From: Niabella sp. | GTDB taxonomy: Bacteria > Bacteroidota > Bacteroidia > Chitinophagales > Chitinophagaceae | NCBI RefSeq assembly: GCF_030150205.1 | Contig: NZ_JASLGT010000009.1 | Location: forward strand, 399,560-463,559 | DNA length: 64,000 bases | Reading direction: 5' to 3' | Shown here: in pieces, positions 1-9,316 of the stretch | Numbering within the stretch: position 1 is the first letter of the stretch | Layout of the letters: each line of letters begins with the position of its first letter | The notes under the pieces: generated by a model | Told to the model about the DNA's origin: nothing | What the model saw: only the letters and a program-made list of their open reading frames with translations | Databases searched by the model: none | Position numbers and translations under genes: made by a program

Positions 1-237
1 AATCAGACGGGCACACCGGATACGTTGCAATTCAGGGGTACTGCAGGCATCAGTAATATTGCCCAGATGACGATCAATGCAAGGGTGGAATCGGATCCCC
101 AATTACTGGAGCAACAGGTATTTGAAGCGTTGGCACAGGCGGTAAACGGGGAGTTGTTCTATGAAGTACATCAATGCCGGTCGTTAAGCCCCGGTTATCC
201 GGAGCCGGCATATAAATATAATTATGTGGTAGTTTAA
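1..237 (+). CDS. C-terminal end of an unrecognised protein (5' truncated by window)
   Basis: The reading frame is open from base 1 to the TAA at 235-237, giving 78 residues with no start needed, so this is the tail of a gene beginning before the window. The visible part is soluble-looking and ends in a Tyr/Val-rich tail (YKYNYVVV). I do not recognise the family. It ends 23 bases before the GH116 start on the same strand, so the two are probably co-transcribed. A TTG at 25 could be read as a start, but the frame continues upstream of it. Confidence 0.6.
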   Translation, partial: NQTGTPDTLQFRGTAGISNIAQMTINARVESDPQLLEQQVFEALAQAVNGELFYEVHQCRSLSPGYPEPAYKYNYVVV

Positions 238-260
238 ATGAACAGATACTTTAAAAGAAA

Positions 261-2885
261 ATGGATTTTATGAGCAGTTCTAAAGGAAGACGATCATTTA
301 TTAAAAAGGTTGGATTGGGAAGTTTTGCGGCTGTTGCTTCAGGTGTTACAGGCGCTGTGGCTGCTCCTGGCGGCGATGGGGTGACTGGTTTATCATCGGC
401 GCAACATACGGTAGAAGGAACAAGGGTATACAATGGCGTTTATACGGGTGCTTACCTCAACCGGGTTGCTTTTCCCATTGGCGGCCTGGGTGCAGGCATG
501 TTTTGCCTCGAAGGAACGGGGGCCATATCGCATATGTCGATCAACAACCGGCCGGAAGTATTTTTTGAACCCAATGTATTTGCCGCCCTTTGTGTAAAGG
601 GACATCAGCCGGTAGCAAAGGTGCTGGAAGGACCGGTGCCGGAATGGAAGATCTTTGGTCAGCGGGGAACCGGCAATGGAGCCAGCGGCACCAGCTACGG
701 ACTGCCCCGGTTTAGCAGTGCTTCCTTCCGGGCGCGTTTTCCTTTTGCTGCTATTGAACTGGAGGATGCCGAAATACCGCTTAAGATTACCCTTAATGGC
801 TGGAGCCCTTTTATTCCCGGCAATGAAGATGATTCCGGTTTACCGGTTGGTGCTCTGGAATATACATTTGCCAATCATTCTTCAAAAACGGTAGAGGCGG
901 TGTTTTCTTATAATGCCCGCAATTTTGTGGCCAGGGGAGAACGGGGACGCATCCGGAAAATGGATAACGGCTTTATTCTTTCCCAGGAGCCGGGTAAGGA
1001 AAAGCCCTTTACAAAAACAGACTTTGTTATCTATACAACAACAGATCAGCAACCGGTGATCGATTATTGCTGGTTCCGGGGCGGCTGGTTCGATCCGCTG
1101 ACAATGATCTGGAATACGATCGAGTCGGGGGCGGTACAGGATCATGCTCCGGTAGAGTGGGATGCCCCAGGTGCCTCTTTATTTGTGCCGTTGACCATCG
1201 CACCGGGTGCCCAGAAAACGGTGCGGGTAATGATGGCCTGGTATGTGCCGGAGTCGGACCTGCGTATACAGGACAAGGGTCCGGATGGGAAGGAACATTG
1301 CAATAGTGCGGAATGTTGCATCTCGCCGGCAGATTCCGGTCTGGAGTCTTATGTGAAATTTACGGGAGATAAATACAAACCCTGGTATGCCGCTAAATTT
1401 AAAGACCTGCAGGCGGTTGCCGCTTACTGGGCACAGCACTATGCGGAATTAAAACGGACTTCAACGCTATTTAAAGATGCATTTTACAACAGTACATTGC
1501 CGCCCGAAGTGATTGAAGCCGTGGCGGCCAATCTTACGATATTAAAATCACCCACGGTATTGCGACAGTTCGACGGGCGTATGTGGGCCTGGGAAGGATG
1601 CGGCGATGATAATGGCTGTTGCCATGGAACCTGTACGCATGTATGGAATTATGCACAGGCCGTTTGTCATTTGTTTCCAAGATTGGAACTTGGATTGCGG
1701 AATACCGAATTTTGCGAAAACCAAAGTGCTCCGGGGCACCAGACCTTCCGGGCCAATATGCCCATCAGCCCGGTGAAGCACGATTTTCATGCGGCGGCGG
1801 ACGGACAGCTGGGCGGCATTATGAAAGTGCACCGGGAATGGCGCATTCATGGAAATACTACATGGCTGAAAAAGATATACCCGCTGGCAAAACGCAGCCT
1901 GGATTATTGCATCGAAACCTGGGATCCAATGCACAAAGGTGTTTTGGAAGAACCGCATCACAATACCTATGATATCGAATTCTGGGGACCGGACGCGATG
2001 TGCACGACCTTTTACCTGGGAGCATTACAGTCCATCATCGCCATGGGCAGTTTTTTAAAGGAAGAGATAACATCCTATCAATCCCTGTTGGAAAAAGGAA
2101 AGACCTACCTGGAAAATCAGTTGTATAACGGGGAGTTCTTTTTTCAGAAGATACAATGGGAAGGCTTAAAGGCAAAAAGCCCTGCAGAAGCGCAATCCTT
2201 TGGCGGCGCCTATTCTAAAGAGGCGGTTGAAATCCTGCAGAAAGAGGGACCCAAGTATCAGTATGGCCGGGGATGTTTATCGGATGGGGTGCTGGGCAGC
2301 TGGATCGCGGCCGTTTGCGGACTGGAAGATCCGGTTGATCCGCAAAAGATCAGCAGTCACCTGCTTTCCGTACACCGGTATAATTTAAAGAAAAGTTTGA
2401 AAGGACATGTAAACCCCCAGCGGCCGGCGTATGCCCTGGGAAGTGAAGGCGGACTGCTGTTATGTACCTGGCCCAAAGGTGGTAAATTGTCATTGCCGTT
2501 TGTGTACAGTAATGAGGTGTGGACGGGGATCGAATACCAGGTAGCTGCGCATTTAATGATGATGGGCAAAGTAAAGGAAGGACTGGATATTGTGCGGGCC
2601 TGCCGCGACCGTTATAACGGTAAGGTACGGAATCCATTTAATGAATATGAGTGTGGCCACTGGTACGCCAGGGCGATGGCAAGCTACGGTATGTTGCAGG
2701 GGCTTACAGGCTTGCGGTATGATGCCGTAGACAAAACCCTGTATATCCGTTCAAGGGTTGGCGATTTTACCAGCTTTCTTTCCACCGCTTCCGGGTTTGG
2801 TACCGTGACGTATAAAAATAAAAAAGCAACCCTTAAAGTAGTGCACGGAAAGATTGATATAAACGAAATCAGAATACTGGTTTAA
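261..2885 (+). CDS. GH116 family glycosidase (GBA2-type beta-glucosidase/glucosylceramidase-like), Tat-exported
   Basis: This 874-residue protein starts with a twin-arginine signal (GRRSFIKK near residues 9-16, then a Gly/Ala/Val-rich core). It continues with the N-terminal beta-sandwich segment (AFPIGGLGAGMFCLEGTGA near 73) and the long C-terminal (alpha/alpha)6 region containing WAWEGCGDDNGCCHGTCTHV near 447 and EYECGHWYARAMASYG near 794. That pattern is GH116, whose members hydrolyse beta-glucosides or beta-xylosides; the exact substrate is not readable here. A second ATG lies three codons downstream. The neighbours are a DUF4185 protein and a convergent SusC/SusD pair, so a role in glycan use is inferred. 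Confidence 0.88.
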   Translation: MDFMSSSKGRRSFIKKVGLGSFAAVASGVTGAVAAPGGDGVTGLSSAQHTVEGTRVYNGVYTGAYLNRVAFPIGGLGAGMFCLEGTGAISHMSINNRPEVFFEPNVFAALCVKGHQPVAKVLEGPVPEWKIFGQRGTGNGASGTSYGLPRFSSASFRARFPFAAIELEDAEIPLKITLNGWSPFIPGNEDDSGLPVGALEYTFANHSSKTVEAVFSYNARNFVARGERGRIRKMDNGFILSQEPGKEKPFTKTDFVIYTTTDQQPVIDYCWFRGGWFDPLTMIWNTIESGAVQDHAPVEWDAPGASLFVPLTIAPGAQKTVRVMMAWYVPESDLRIQDKGPDGKEHCNSAECCISPADSGLESYVKFTGDKYKPWYAAKFKDLQAVAAYWAQHYAELKRTSTLFKDAFYNSTLPPEVIEAVAANLTILKSPTVLRQFDGRMWAWEGCGDDNGCCHGTCTHVWNYAQAVCHLFPRLELGLRNTEFCENQSAPGHQTFRANMPISPVKHDFHAAADGQLGGIMKVHREWRIHGNTTWLKKIYPLAKRSLDYCIETWDPMHKGVLEEPHHNTYDIEFWGPDAMCTTFYLGALQSIIAMGSFLKEEITSYQSLLEKGKTYLENQLYNGEFFFQKIQWEGLKAKSPAEAQSFGGAYSKEAVEILQKEGPKYQYGRGCLSDGVLGSWIAAVCGLEDPVDPQKISSHLLSVHRYNLKKSLKGHVNPQRPAYALGSEGGLLLCTWPKGGKLSLPFVYSNEVWTGIEYQVAAHLMMMGKVKEGLDIVRACRDRYNGKVRNPFNEYECGHWYARAMASYGMLQGLTGLRYDAVDKTLYIRSRVGDFTSFLSTASGFGTVTYKNKKATLKVVHGKIDINEIRILV

Positions 2886-2988
2886 TGCGGCTGCGGGATG
2901 ATAGCCTTCGGACCGGTTTGCCTATAACATTGCATCCGTGTTATCATCAAAACTGAAAATGGATTTATTTGTATAAACAGACGATCAG

Positions 2989-4119
2989 GTGCAACGGTTG
3001 ATATTTATTTTATTGCTGCAGGTGATTACCGGTATACCGGAGCACAAAAACTCCGGACGACCGCCAGAAGTGGTACCTTACAAGGTGGAACGGATCGCGC
3101 GTGTTACGGGTGCTACGGGTGTGCATGAAACCTTGCCCAATCCGAACCGCACAGATCTGCATTATAATGTGGGTGGTACCGACCTGGGCATTGCATGGAA
3201 GATGGGCAATGGAGCCGTTGGCTTGTTCTTTGGGGATACCTATGGCCGTGACTTCAGGCCGGGAGCAGGTGGCCCGGGTAATGCAGGTGACTGGCGTTCG
3301 AATGTGCTGGCATTTTCTACCGATAAGGATTTGTCCGATGGTATAACCATTGACGAAATGTTGCCGGATAAAAATGGCAATGCCAGAGCGGTAATTGCCA
3401 GCCGGCATGACCCGGATTGTAAGGGAGAACATACCCTGATCCCTACGGCGGCTATTCACGCAGGTGATGCAGATTATGTGCATTGTATGAATATTCATTG
3501 CTGGGAGGTCCCGGGGAAATGGAAAACGAATTACTCTGCATTGTACCGTTCTTCCGATAATGGAAAAAGCTGGAGCCGTTGTACGGGCGTTCAGTTTGGA
3601 TCCGAAAGCAGGTTTGCACAAGCTGCCTTTGTAAAAAGAAAGGGTATGGTGTACCTGCTGGGGACGCCCGCCGGCCGCCATGGAGCCATTTACCTGGCGC
3701 GGGTAAGCGAGCAGGCGCTGGCTTTTGGGGATCAGTACGAATACTGGAATGAAGGCCGGGGCTGGGTAAAGAAGGATGAAGCATTTGCAACACCGGTGAT
3801 AGCAGCACCGGCAGGAGAGCTGTCGGTTACTTATAATGAAACCCTTCAACGGTGGATTGTTGTATACCTGGATGTAAGCCGGAAAGCGCTGGTATTGCGC
3901 GATTCAAAGGAAATTGAAAAGGGGTGGAGTCCACCGAAGATCCTGGTAAGGAGTGCCGATTACCCGGGGTTATATGGGTCCTTTATTTATCCTTTAGAAA
4001 CAGCAGGTACCCGTTTGTATTTCCTGATGTCGGTTTGGAAGGATTATAATGTGTTTTTAATGAAGGCCGATCTGAAGCTGGCAGAATGGCTAACAACAAA
4101 TAGTAGTCCCATAGAATAG
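2989..4119 (+). CDS. DUF4185 domain protein, secreted
   Basis: The 376-residue protein has a short hydrophobic signal-like start and then the DUF4185 pattern: a VGGTDLGIAWKMGNG segment, LFFGDTYG, WRSNVLAFSTD, and later repeats of a beta-propeller-like fold (YRSSDNGKSWSR). DUF4185 proteins resemble sialidase/glycosidase propellers and often sit in polysaccharide loci, but the biochemical activity is not established. The start is GTG at 2989, with a TTG at 2998 as alternative; no ATG fits the signal peptide. It lies about 100 bases after the GH116 gene on the same strand, so export and co-function with GH116 are likely. Confidence 0.72.
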   Translation: MQRLIFILLLQVITGIPEHKNSGRPPEVVPYKVERIARVTGATGVHETLPNPNRTDLHYNVGGTDLGIAWKMGNGAVGLFFGDTYGRDFRPGAGGPGNAGDWRSNVLAFSTDKDLSDGITIDEMLPDKNGNARAVIASRHDPDCKGEHTLIPTAAIHAGDADYVHCMNIHCWEVPGKWKTNYSALYRSSDNGKSWSRCTGVQFGSESRFAQAAFVKRKGMVYLLGTPAGRHGAIYLARVSEQALAFGDQYEYWNEGRGWVKKDEAFATPVIAAPAGELSVTYNETLQRWIVVYLDVSRKALVLRDSKEIEKGWSPPKILVRSADYPGLYGSFIYPLETAGTRLYFLMSVWKDYNVFLMKADLKLAEWLTTNSSPIE

Positions 4120-4129
4120 CTGGTAATGT

Positions 4130-4161
4130 AAAAGAGGCAATCCTACAGACTGCCCCTTTTT
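4130..4161. terminator. Bidirectional hairpin terminator between DUF4185 and SusD genes
   Basis: AAAAGAGGCA (4130-4139) pairs with TGCCCCTTTT (4151-4160) with one A-C mismatch and an 11-nt loop. The A run on one side and T run on the other suit both converging genes. Confidence 0.65.
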
Positions 4162-4182
4162 ACTATTTAATGAAAGCAAAAC

Positions 4183-5757
4183 TTAAAAATTCGGACCACC
4201 AGTGTCCCACCATAAACGGGTGGCGATATCATCTTTGGCTCCGGCTCCCATTTTACCAACGGCATCCGTTACCGCCGCCGTGTTGCCCGTTCTTTCAGCA
4301 TTGATAAACGGCATCCGTTTGATCCACTGATCTGCTGCTATAACACCCCAATCCGGACCGCTGTCGTTCTTGGCAACATGAGGTATTTTAGGATATCCGG
4401 TTCTTCTGAAGTCCACCCAGGCTTCCAGTGTTTGTGTAAACGCCGCAAGATATTTTTGGGTAATAATCTTTTCTAATTTCAATTCATTATTATCCGCGGC
4501 ATTCCATGCAACCGTAATGGTAGACGCTGCTGTAAAATTATTCCGGGAGTCTTTAGGGTCTACGTAGCTGATGGGTTTGCTCACCGCGTCAGTCAGGTAG
4601 GTGTCTGCACCACTGGCACCCCAATCTTCAAACGATAATTTTATACCGTTTTCATAATTGGTCTTGGGGTCCCCAGCACCGGCCCAGCCTCTAAGGCCTG
4701 CTTCCGCTTTAAGAAAAGCCACTTCAGCTGCACAAAAATCCCTTCTTTTGGTAACGCTTTTAAAGTCTTCCGATACTTTGGAGAACGGAACACGGTCGGC
4801 TTTTGCATTGATATAAGCGCCATTGCGAATACCTTTATAAGGGATGTCAGGATGGTCGGCGGCCAGGCTTGCATTACTCAGGGGGGCGAAATATTTAGAA
4901 ATCCGGCCATCTTTCAATCCTACCATAAAGGATTCAATTACGGCTCCCATACGGGTATCATCCCACTCGTAGCAAATCTGTGCTACTGGCATCACAGCTC
5001 CATTCAGCGAATTGACGAAGTTGTCTGCATTGGTAGCAATTAATCCGGCGGCATCGCTCAATGCTTTTTCTCCTTGTATTTTGGCGGTTGCGGGGTCCAC
5101 TTTTGACAGGCGCATGGCCAGCCTCAGGCGTAAGGAATTTACCACTTTCATCCATTGGGGAATACTGCCTTTGTAGTTGGTAGGGTCAAATTTTGTAAAT
5201 CTTTTATCCGCTGCATTTGCTCTGAAGTCTGATTGAATAGAATCCAGCTGCTTAAAGAAAAGTGCATATAAATCAGACTCCTTATCGTAAAGAATAGAAG
5301 CTGCAGAGCTACCGTAATTACTGTAGATAACCGGTCCGTGTATGGCGGTTAATTTAGATACGGCCAGTATGCGTACCAATTTAGCCCAGGTGCCGAAAAG
5401 CGGCTGTTTATTTTCATCTGCTAATTGGAGCACCTGTTTTGCAGGCGACATTACGCTTCCGTATACACGGTTCCAGTAACTGTTCCAGCGAATGTAGTAA
5501 GTGGTATTATTTACATTGCCCACGAAATCGGTGGGCGTTCCCATATATCCCATCCAGTTGTCGTAACAAAGATCTTCTTCCACCTGGTGGCCGTTCAGGT
5601 TGAATATCATACCGGAAAAAGGAGAACCTAACAGGTTGAAATCCTGTTTAAGCATCTCATCGGAAATTTGATTGGGGTTCTGGTTCGCCGTCTCAAAGCC
5701 TTTTGTGCACGAACCCAATGCAATCAAACATATTAGTGCAACAATTATTTGTTTCAT
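4183..5757 (-). CDS. SusD-like outer membrane lipoprotein (SusD-like_2 group)
   Basis: The 524-residue protein has a lipoprotein signal (LIALGSC, Cys near residue 17) followed by the SusD/RagB-like helical scaffold typical of the SusD-like_2 subgroup (early NQNPNQI, then DNWMGYMGTP and a RRDFCAAEVAFLKAEAGLRG TPR-like helix). SusD proteins sit on the cell surface and capture the glycan or peptide for the SusC channel. It begins 19 bases after the SusC stop, so the pair is one operon. With GH116 and DUF4185 next door, a carbohydrate ligand is likely, but the ligand cannot be read from sequence. Confidence 0.9.
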   Translation of the reverse strand: MKQIIVALICLIALGSCTKGFETANQNPNQISDEMLKQDFNLLGSPFSGMIFNLNGHQVEEDLCYDNWMGYMGTPTDFVGNVNNTTYYIRWNSYWNRVYGSVMSPAKQVLQLADENKQPLFGTWAKLVRILAVSKLTAIHGPVIYSNYGSSAASILYDKESDLYALFFKQLDSIQSDFRANAADKRFTKFDPTNYKGSIPQWMKVVNSLRLRLAMRLSKVDPATAKIQGEKALSDAAGLIATNADNFVNSLNGAVMPVAQICYEWDDTRMGAVIESFMVGLKDGRISKYFAPLSNASLAADHPDIPYKGIRNGAYINAKADRVPFSKVSEDFKSVTKRRDFCAAEVAFLKAEAGLRGWAGAGDPKTNYENGIKLSFEDWGASGADTYLTDAVSKPISYVDPKDSRNNFTAASTITVAWNAADNNELKLEKIITQKYLAAFTQTLEAWVDFRRTGYPKIPHVAKNDSGPDWGVIAADQWIKRMPFINAERTGNTAAVTDAVGKMGAGAKDDIATRLWWDTGGPNF

Positions 5758-5776
5758 GTTGATTTGATTTAAAATT

Positions 5777-8700
5777 CTAAAATGTAAACTTCACGTTGAA
5801 CCCGAATGACCGGGTGGAAGGCAGGCTAAATACATCATTTGACTGCATGGCATTACCGGTACTCATGGCCTGTTCCGGATCAAAAGGCGCTTTTTTATAG
5901 AAGAAGAATAAATTTCTTCCTACCAGGGAAACGGAAGCATCTTTAAATATGGGGTTTGCGCTCTTCGATCTAAAGTTGTAACCAAATACCAATTGTCCCA
6001 GTCTGACATTGGTTCTGGAAAATATGTAGGGTTCCATGATCTTATTTCTATCGCCTACGGCGGAATAATAAGTAGCCGGATCAATACTGGTTACGGCCGT
6101 TGTGCCCAAAATTGCGTTAATGGGTACGGCGCCCTGGTCCCGTGCTGCGGCTGTTCTTTCGCTTACGCCATAGGAGTCCAGGAATGCTTCTGTTTTTGAA
6201 AAGGCAACACCGCCAAATTTCCCGTTAACCAGGAAGCTTGCAAAGAAATTGTTATAACTGAAGTTATTGCTCCATCCAAGCAGGAAGTCGGGGTTCGCAT
6301 TCCCTACTTTTTCCTGGGTAGGCGCTTTGGTGGGTACCGCTTTGTCGCTCAGAATGATCTGGCCGGAGGCGTTTCTTGCAAACTTATAGATATACACATC
6401 ATTGAAAGAACCTCCAGCTTTAATAATAGAGGCAAAGCCCTCATCGTCGCCACCCACCTGGTAGTTCGGATTAGTGGCAATTAACTCCACAATTTTATTG
6501 GTGTTCCGGGAGCCGTTAAAAGCCGTTCTCCAGCTAAATTTTTGCGTGCGTACGGGGTCTGCACTCAGCGTGAACTCAAATCCATGGTTGTCGATCTTAC
6601 CGGCATTTACATAGTAGGTGGTGAAACCTGAGCCGGAAGGTGCTGCAAGGGTAAGGAATTGATTGGTGCTGATGTCTTTATAGTACGTAAAGTCGAAACC
6701 AAGTCTTCCATCGAAAAACCGGGTCTCAATTCCATACTCATTGCTCACGATTTTTTCGGGTTTTAGGTTGGTGAAGGGAACCTGTGTATTTCTATTGATG
6801 CCACCGATGCCATCGGGGCCACCCGCACCCCCGATGGTATTCCAGGGGTTTACTACGTTGAACGGTACTTCATTGGCAGTTTGGGAAAAGGAAGCCCGCA
6901 GTTTTAAAAATGAAATGGCTTTGGGCAGCTGTACCATTTTGTTGACAATGATGCTTCCACCGATAGACGGATACAGGTACGAGTCATTTCCTGTAAGAGC
7001 CAGTGTGGATGCCCAGTCATTGCGGGCTGCCAGATCCAGGAATGCCATTTCCTTGTAGCCGATAGTTGCGTTTGCAAAAGCACCTTCTTTTATAGTGGTA
7101 CTACCGGTACTGTTAATGATTACATTGTAGGGGATATTGGCAAGTGTGAAAAAGTTGGGGTATTGTAAAGCTACCGTACCATTGTTTACGTTCATGCCGT
7201 CATTAAAAATATTCTTCTGGTAGCTAAGACCTGCCAGTGTATTTAGGCTGATGGCCCCAAATGTTTTGTTATAGGTTAAAATTCCATCCGTATACAACGA
7301 TTGGTCGGTATATTTTGTATAATCCCATTTACCATTGGCACTTACGCTTACGGTATTGCCGTTTGCTGCATAACGATAGTCCCGTACAACATTATTATAA
7401 TCTATATTTCCCCGCACTTCAAACCGGAGACCTTCTGCAATGTCGTAAGCCAATTTCAGGTTCGCAATGGCGCGTTTGGAAGTGGCCAGCTTAGGATCCT
7501 TGTAAATTTCCCAATAAGGATTGTTTTGTTTTTCCTCGGTAGAGTACCAGTTCATTTTGTACATATTCCGGGTACTGTCGAATACCTGGTAATTGTTTTT
7601 GTACGTATCGAAATTTCGGTCTCTGGCAAATAAATACAAACCGGTAAGAGGGTTATTATAGTATCCGGCCCCGGGGCGGTTTTTAGATATTTCCCCAGAC
7701 AGGATTATGTTTGAACTGATCGTCAGCTTGTCGTTAAACAATTTGGTGCTTTGATTAAAAGCAAAATTGTTTTTGCTGTAGGTGTTGGTCGGCATCACAC
7801 CGGTTGCCGAAATATTCGCATACGAAAAATAAACCGTTGTTTTATCGTTTCCACCGGCTATGGATACCGAATTGGTTGCAGTAACGCCTGTCCGGAAAAA
7901 GTCCTTAATATAGTTTTTCTGATAATTATCGGAGGTAATATTTACTACCGGCGACTTCTGCATATTAATAAGATCCGTTGGCTTTATTCCGTCCACGCCA
8001 GTAGGGTCAACTTTGGGATAAACCCAGCTGTAATCCCCGCCGGTAGTTCCATAACGGTATTGAAATTTGGGAAGCCCAGATACCTGCTCAAAAACAGTGC
8101 TTGAATTAAAGTCGACCGACATCTTTCCCGTCCGCCCTTTTTTAGTAGTAATTAAGATTACACCATTAGCGCCCTGACTACCATAAAGAATGGCGGCGTT
8201 GGCTCCTCTTAAAACGTTGATACTTTCAATATCGGAAGGGTTGATCGAGGAAAGACCATCTCCTCCATCGGTGCCTCCATAAGAACCGGGCTGTGCGGTT
8301 TTGTTGTTCACCAGAGGAATACCATCAATTACATATAGCGCTTCACTTGTTCCAAGCAACGATTTATTACCTCTGAGTACGGCTTTGGTAGAACCTCCGG
8401 CGCCGGAGCCACTCACCTTGATATCAAGGCCTGCCGCCTTACCACTTAAGGCGTCTACAAAGTTTGTATTGGATGCTTTCCTTAGCTCGTCGCCACCCAC
8501 TGTTTGTGAGGCATAGGTCAACGATGCTTTATTTCGTTTAATACCCAATGCTGTTACAACTACGGATGTTAATTCAGTGGCTGATGACTGAAGGGTTACA
8601 TTCAGTTCATCACTGTTTTTGACCGCAACTTCCTGGGTGAGATAACCCACATAAGAAAAAACCAGGGTTTCTCCAACAGCGGCTTTAAAGTTGTATTTTC

Positions 8701-8872
8701 CATCAGCGTCCGTAAGTACGGCCCTGTTTGATTTTTTGATGGAAATGGTTACACCCGATAAGGGTGATCCGTCTGCTCCGGTAACACGACCGTGTACTGC
8801 TTTGTCCTGGGCCTGCACCGCAAAAGTGCATAGCAGGGACAGGCAGAAGGCAAGGAATTGTTTTGCTTTCAT
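5777..8872 (-). CDS. SusC/RagA family TonB-linked outer membrane transporter
   Basis: A 1031-residue SusC-type protein: signal peptide, carboxypeptidase-like barrel-fold domain (VHGRVTGADGSPLSGVTI near 27), plug domain with the SusC signature (LRGANAAILYGSQGANGVIL), then a 22-strand TonB-dependent barrel ending in aromatic F (NVKFTF). It imports the ligand held by SusD using TonB energy. The frame stays open 156 bases further upstream, but the Met at 8872 is followed directly by a normal signal peptide (MKAKQFLAFCLSLLCTF), so I chose it. A 444-base leader separates it from the upstream ROK gene. Confidence 0.95.
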   Translation of the reverse strand: MKAKQFLAFCLSLLCTFAVQAQDKAVHGRVTGADGSPLSGVTISIKKSNRAVLTDADGKYNFKAAVGETLVFSYVGYLTQEVAVKNSDELNVTLQSSATELTSVVVTALGIKRNKASLTYASQTVGGDELRKASNTNFVDALSGKAAGLDIKVSGSGAGGSTKAVLRGNKSLLGTSEALYVIDGIPLVNNKTAQPGSYGGTDGGDGLSSINPSDIESINVLRGANAAILYGSQGANGVILITTKKGRTGKMSVDFNSSTVFEQVSGLPKFQYRYGTTGGDYSWVYPKVDPTGVDGIKPTDLINMQKSPVVNITSDNYQKNYIKDFFRTGVTATNSVSIAGGNDKTTVYFSYANISATGVMPTNTYSKNNFAFNQSTKLFNDKLTISSNIILSGEISKNRPGAGYYNNPLTGLYLFARDRNFDTYKNNYQVFDSTRNMYKMNWYSTEEKQNNPYWEIYKDPKLATSKRAIANLKLAYDIAEGLRFEVRGNIDYNNVVRDYRYAANGNTVSVSANGKWDYTKYTDQSLYTDGILTYNKTFGAISLNTLAGLSYQKNIFNDGMNVNNGTVALQYPNFFTLANIPYNVIINSTGSTTIKEGAFANATIGYKEMAFLDLAARNDWASTLALTGNDSYLYPSIGGSIIVNKMVQLPKAISFLKLRASFSQTANEVPFNVVNPWNTIGGAGGPDGIGGINRNTQVPFTNLKPEKIVSNEYGIETRFFDGRLGFDFTYYKDISTNQFLTLAAPSGSGFTTYYVNAGKIDNHGFEFTLSADPVRTQKFSWRTAFNGSRNTNKIVELIATNPNYQVGGDDEGFASIIKAGGSFNDVYIYKFARNASGQIILSDKAVPTKAPTQEKVGNANPDFLLGWSNNFSYNNFFASFLVNGKFGGVAFSKTEAFLDSYGVSERTAAARDQGAVPINAILGTTAVTSIDPATYYSAVGDRNKIMEPYIFSRTNVRLGQLVFGYNFRSKSANPIFKDASVSLVGRNLFFFYKKAPFDPEQAMSTGNAMQSNDVFSLPSTRSFGFNVKFTF

Positions 8873-9316
8873 TTTTGATGATAGTTTTGCTTTAATGAAT
8901 AATAAAAGACTTATTAAGGAGAAACAGGATTTTGTCCTGAATGGCAACGCACAATATTTCCCCTCGTCCACATAAAGTGGTCGTTTTTTTGTTGATACAT
9001 AAAATGCACTTCCTGCTCCATAATCCAATCGATTATGGGCGATCCCTGGGAGTCAGGGTACTGTTATTACAGCATATGCGGATTTACACGCCGGGCAGGA
9101 GGCAGAGTGCAATGGATCGTTTCGCTCTCATGTATATATGATCTTTTGCAATGGTAAGTAATAAAATTTCATGCCAAGGGAGGCGGGAAAAGCAATTCTT
9201 TTAGCTTTTTTTCAACACATGCAGGGCACATACGCCCAGCAGAAGATGGAATGCAAATGGTTGTTTTGATTTCATGTGCGTAACCGATCTGTTTTCGTTA
9301 ACAATAGGGATTTATA
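8873..9316. other. Long leader/intergenic region between ROK gene and SusC
   Basis: No convincing gene is present in these 444 bases. The region holds an 8+8 inverted repeat (9018-9038) and must contain the SusC promoter. Nothing else recognisable was seen. Confidence 0.5.
9018..9038. promoter_or_regulatory. Inverted repeat, possible operator for the sus-like operon
   Basis: CCATAATC (9018-9025) and GATTATGG (9031-9038) are perfect inverted copies separated by CAATC. It lies about 145 bases upstream of the SusC start and downstream of the ROK regulator gene, so it is a plausible binding site for that repressor. The assignment is inference. Confidence 0.4.

Noticed and set aside
3010..3849. 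Long antisense frame opposite the DUF4185 gene
   Set aside because: It has no family features and lies wholly opposite a well-supported gene.
8873..9028. Upstream in-frame extension of the first SusC gene
   Set aside because: The extension has no signal-peptide logic, while Met 8872 is followed directly by a normal signal sequence.
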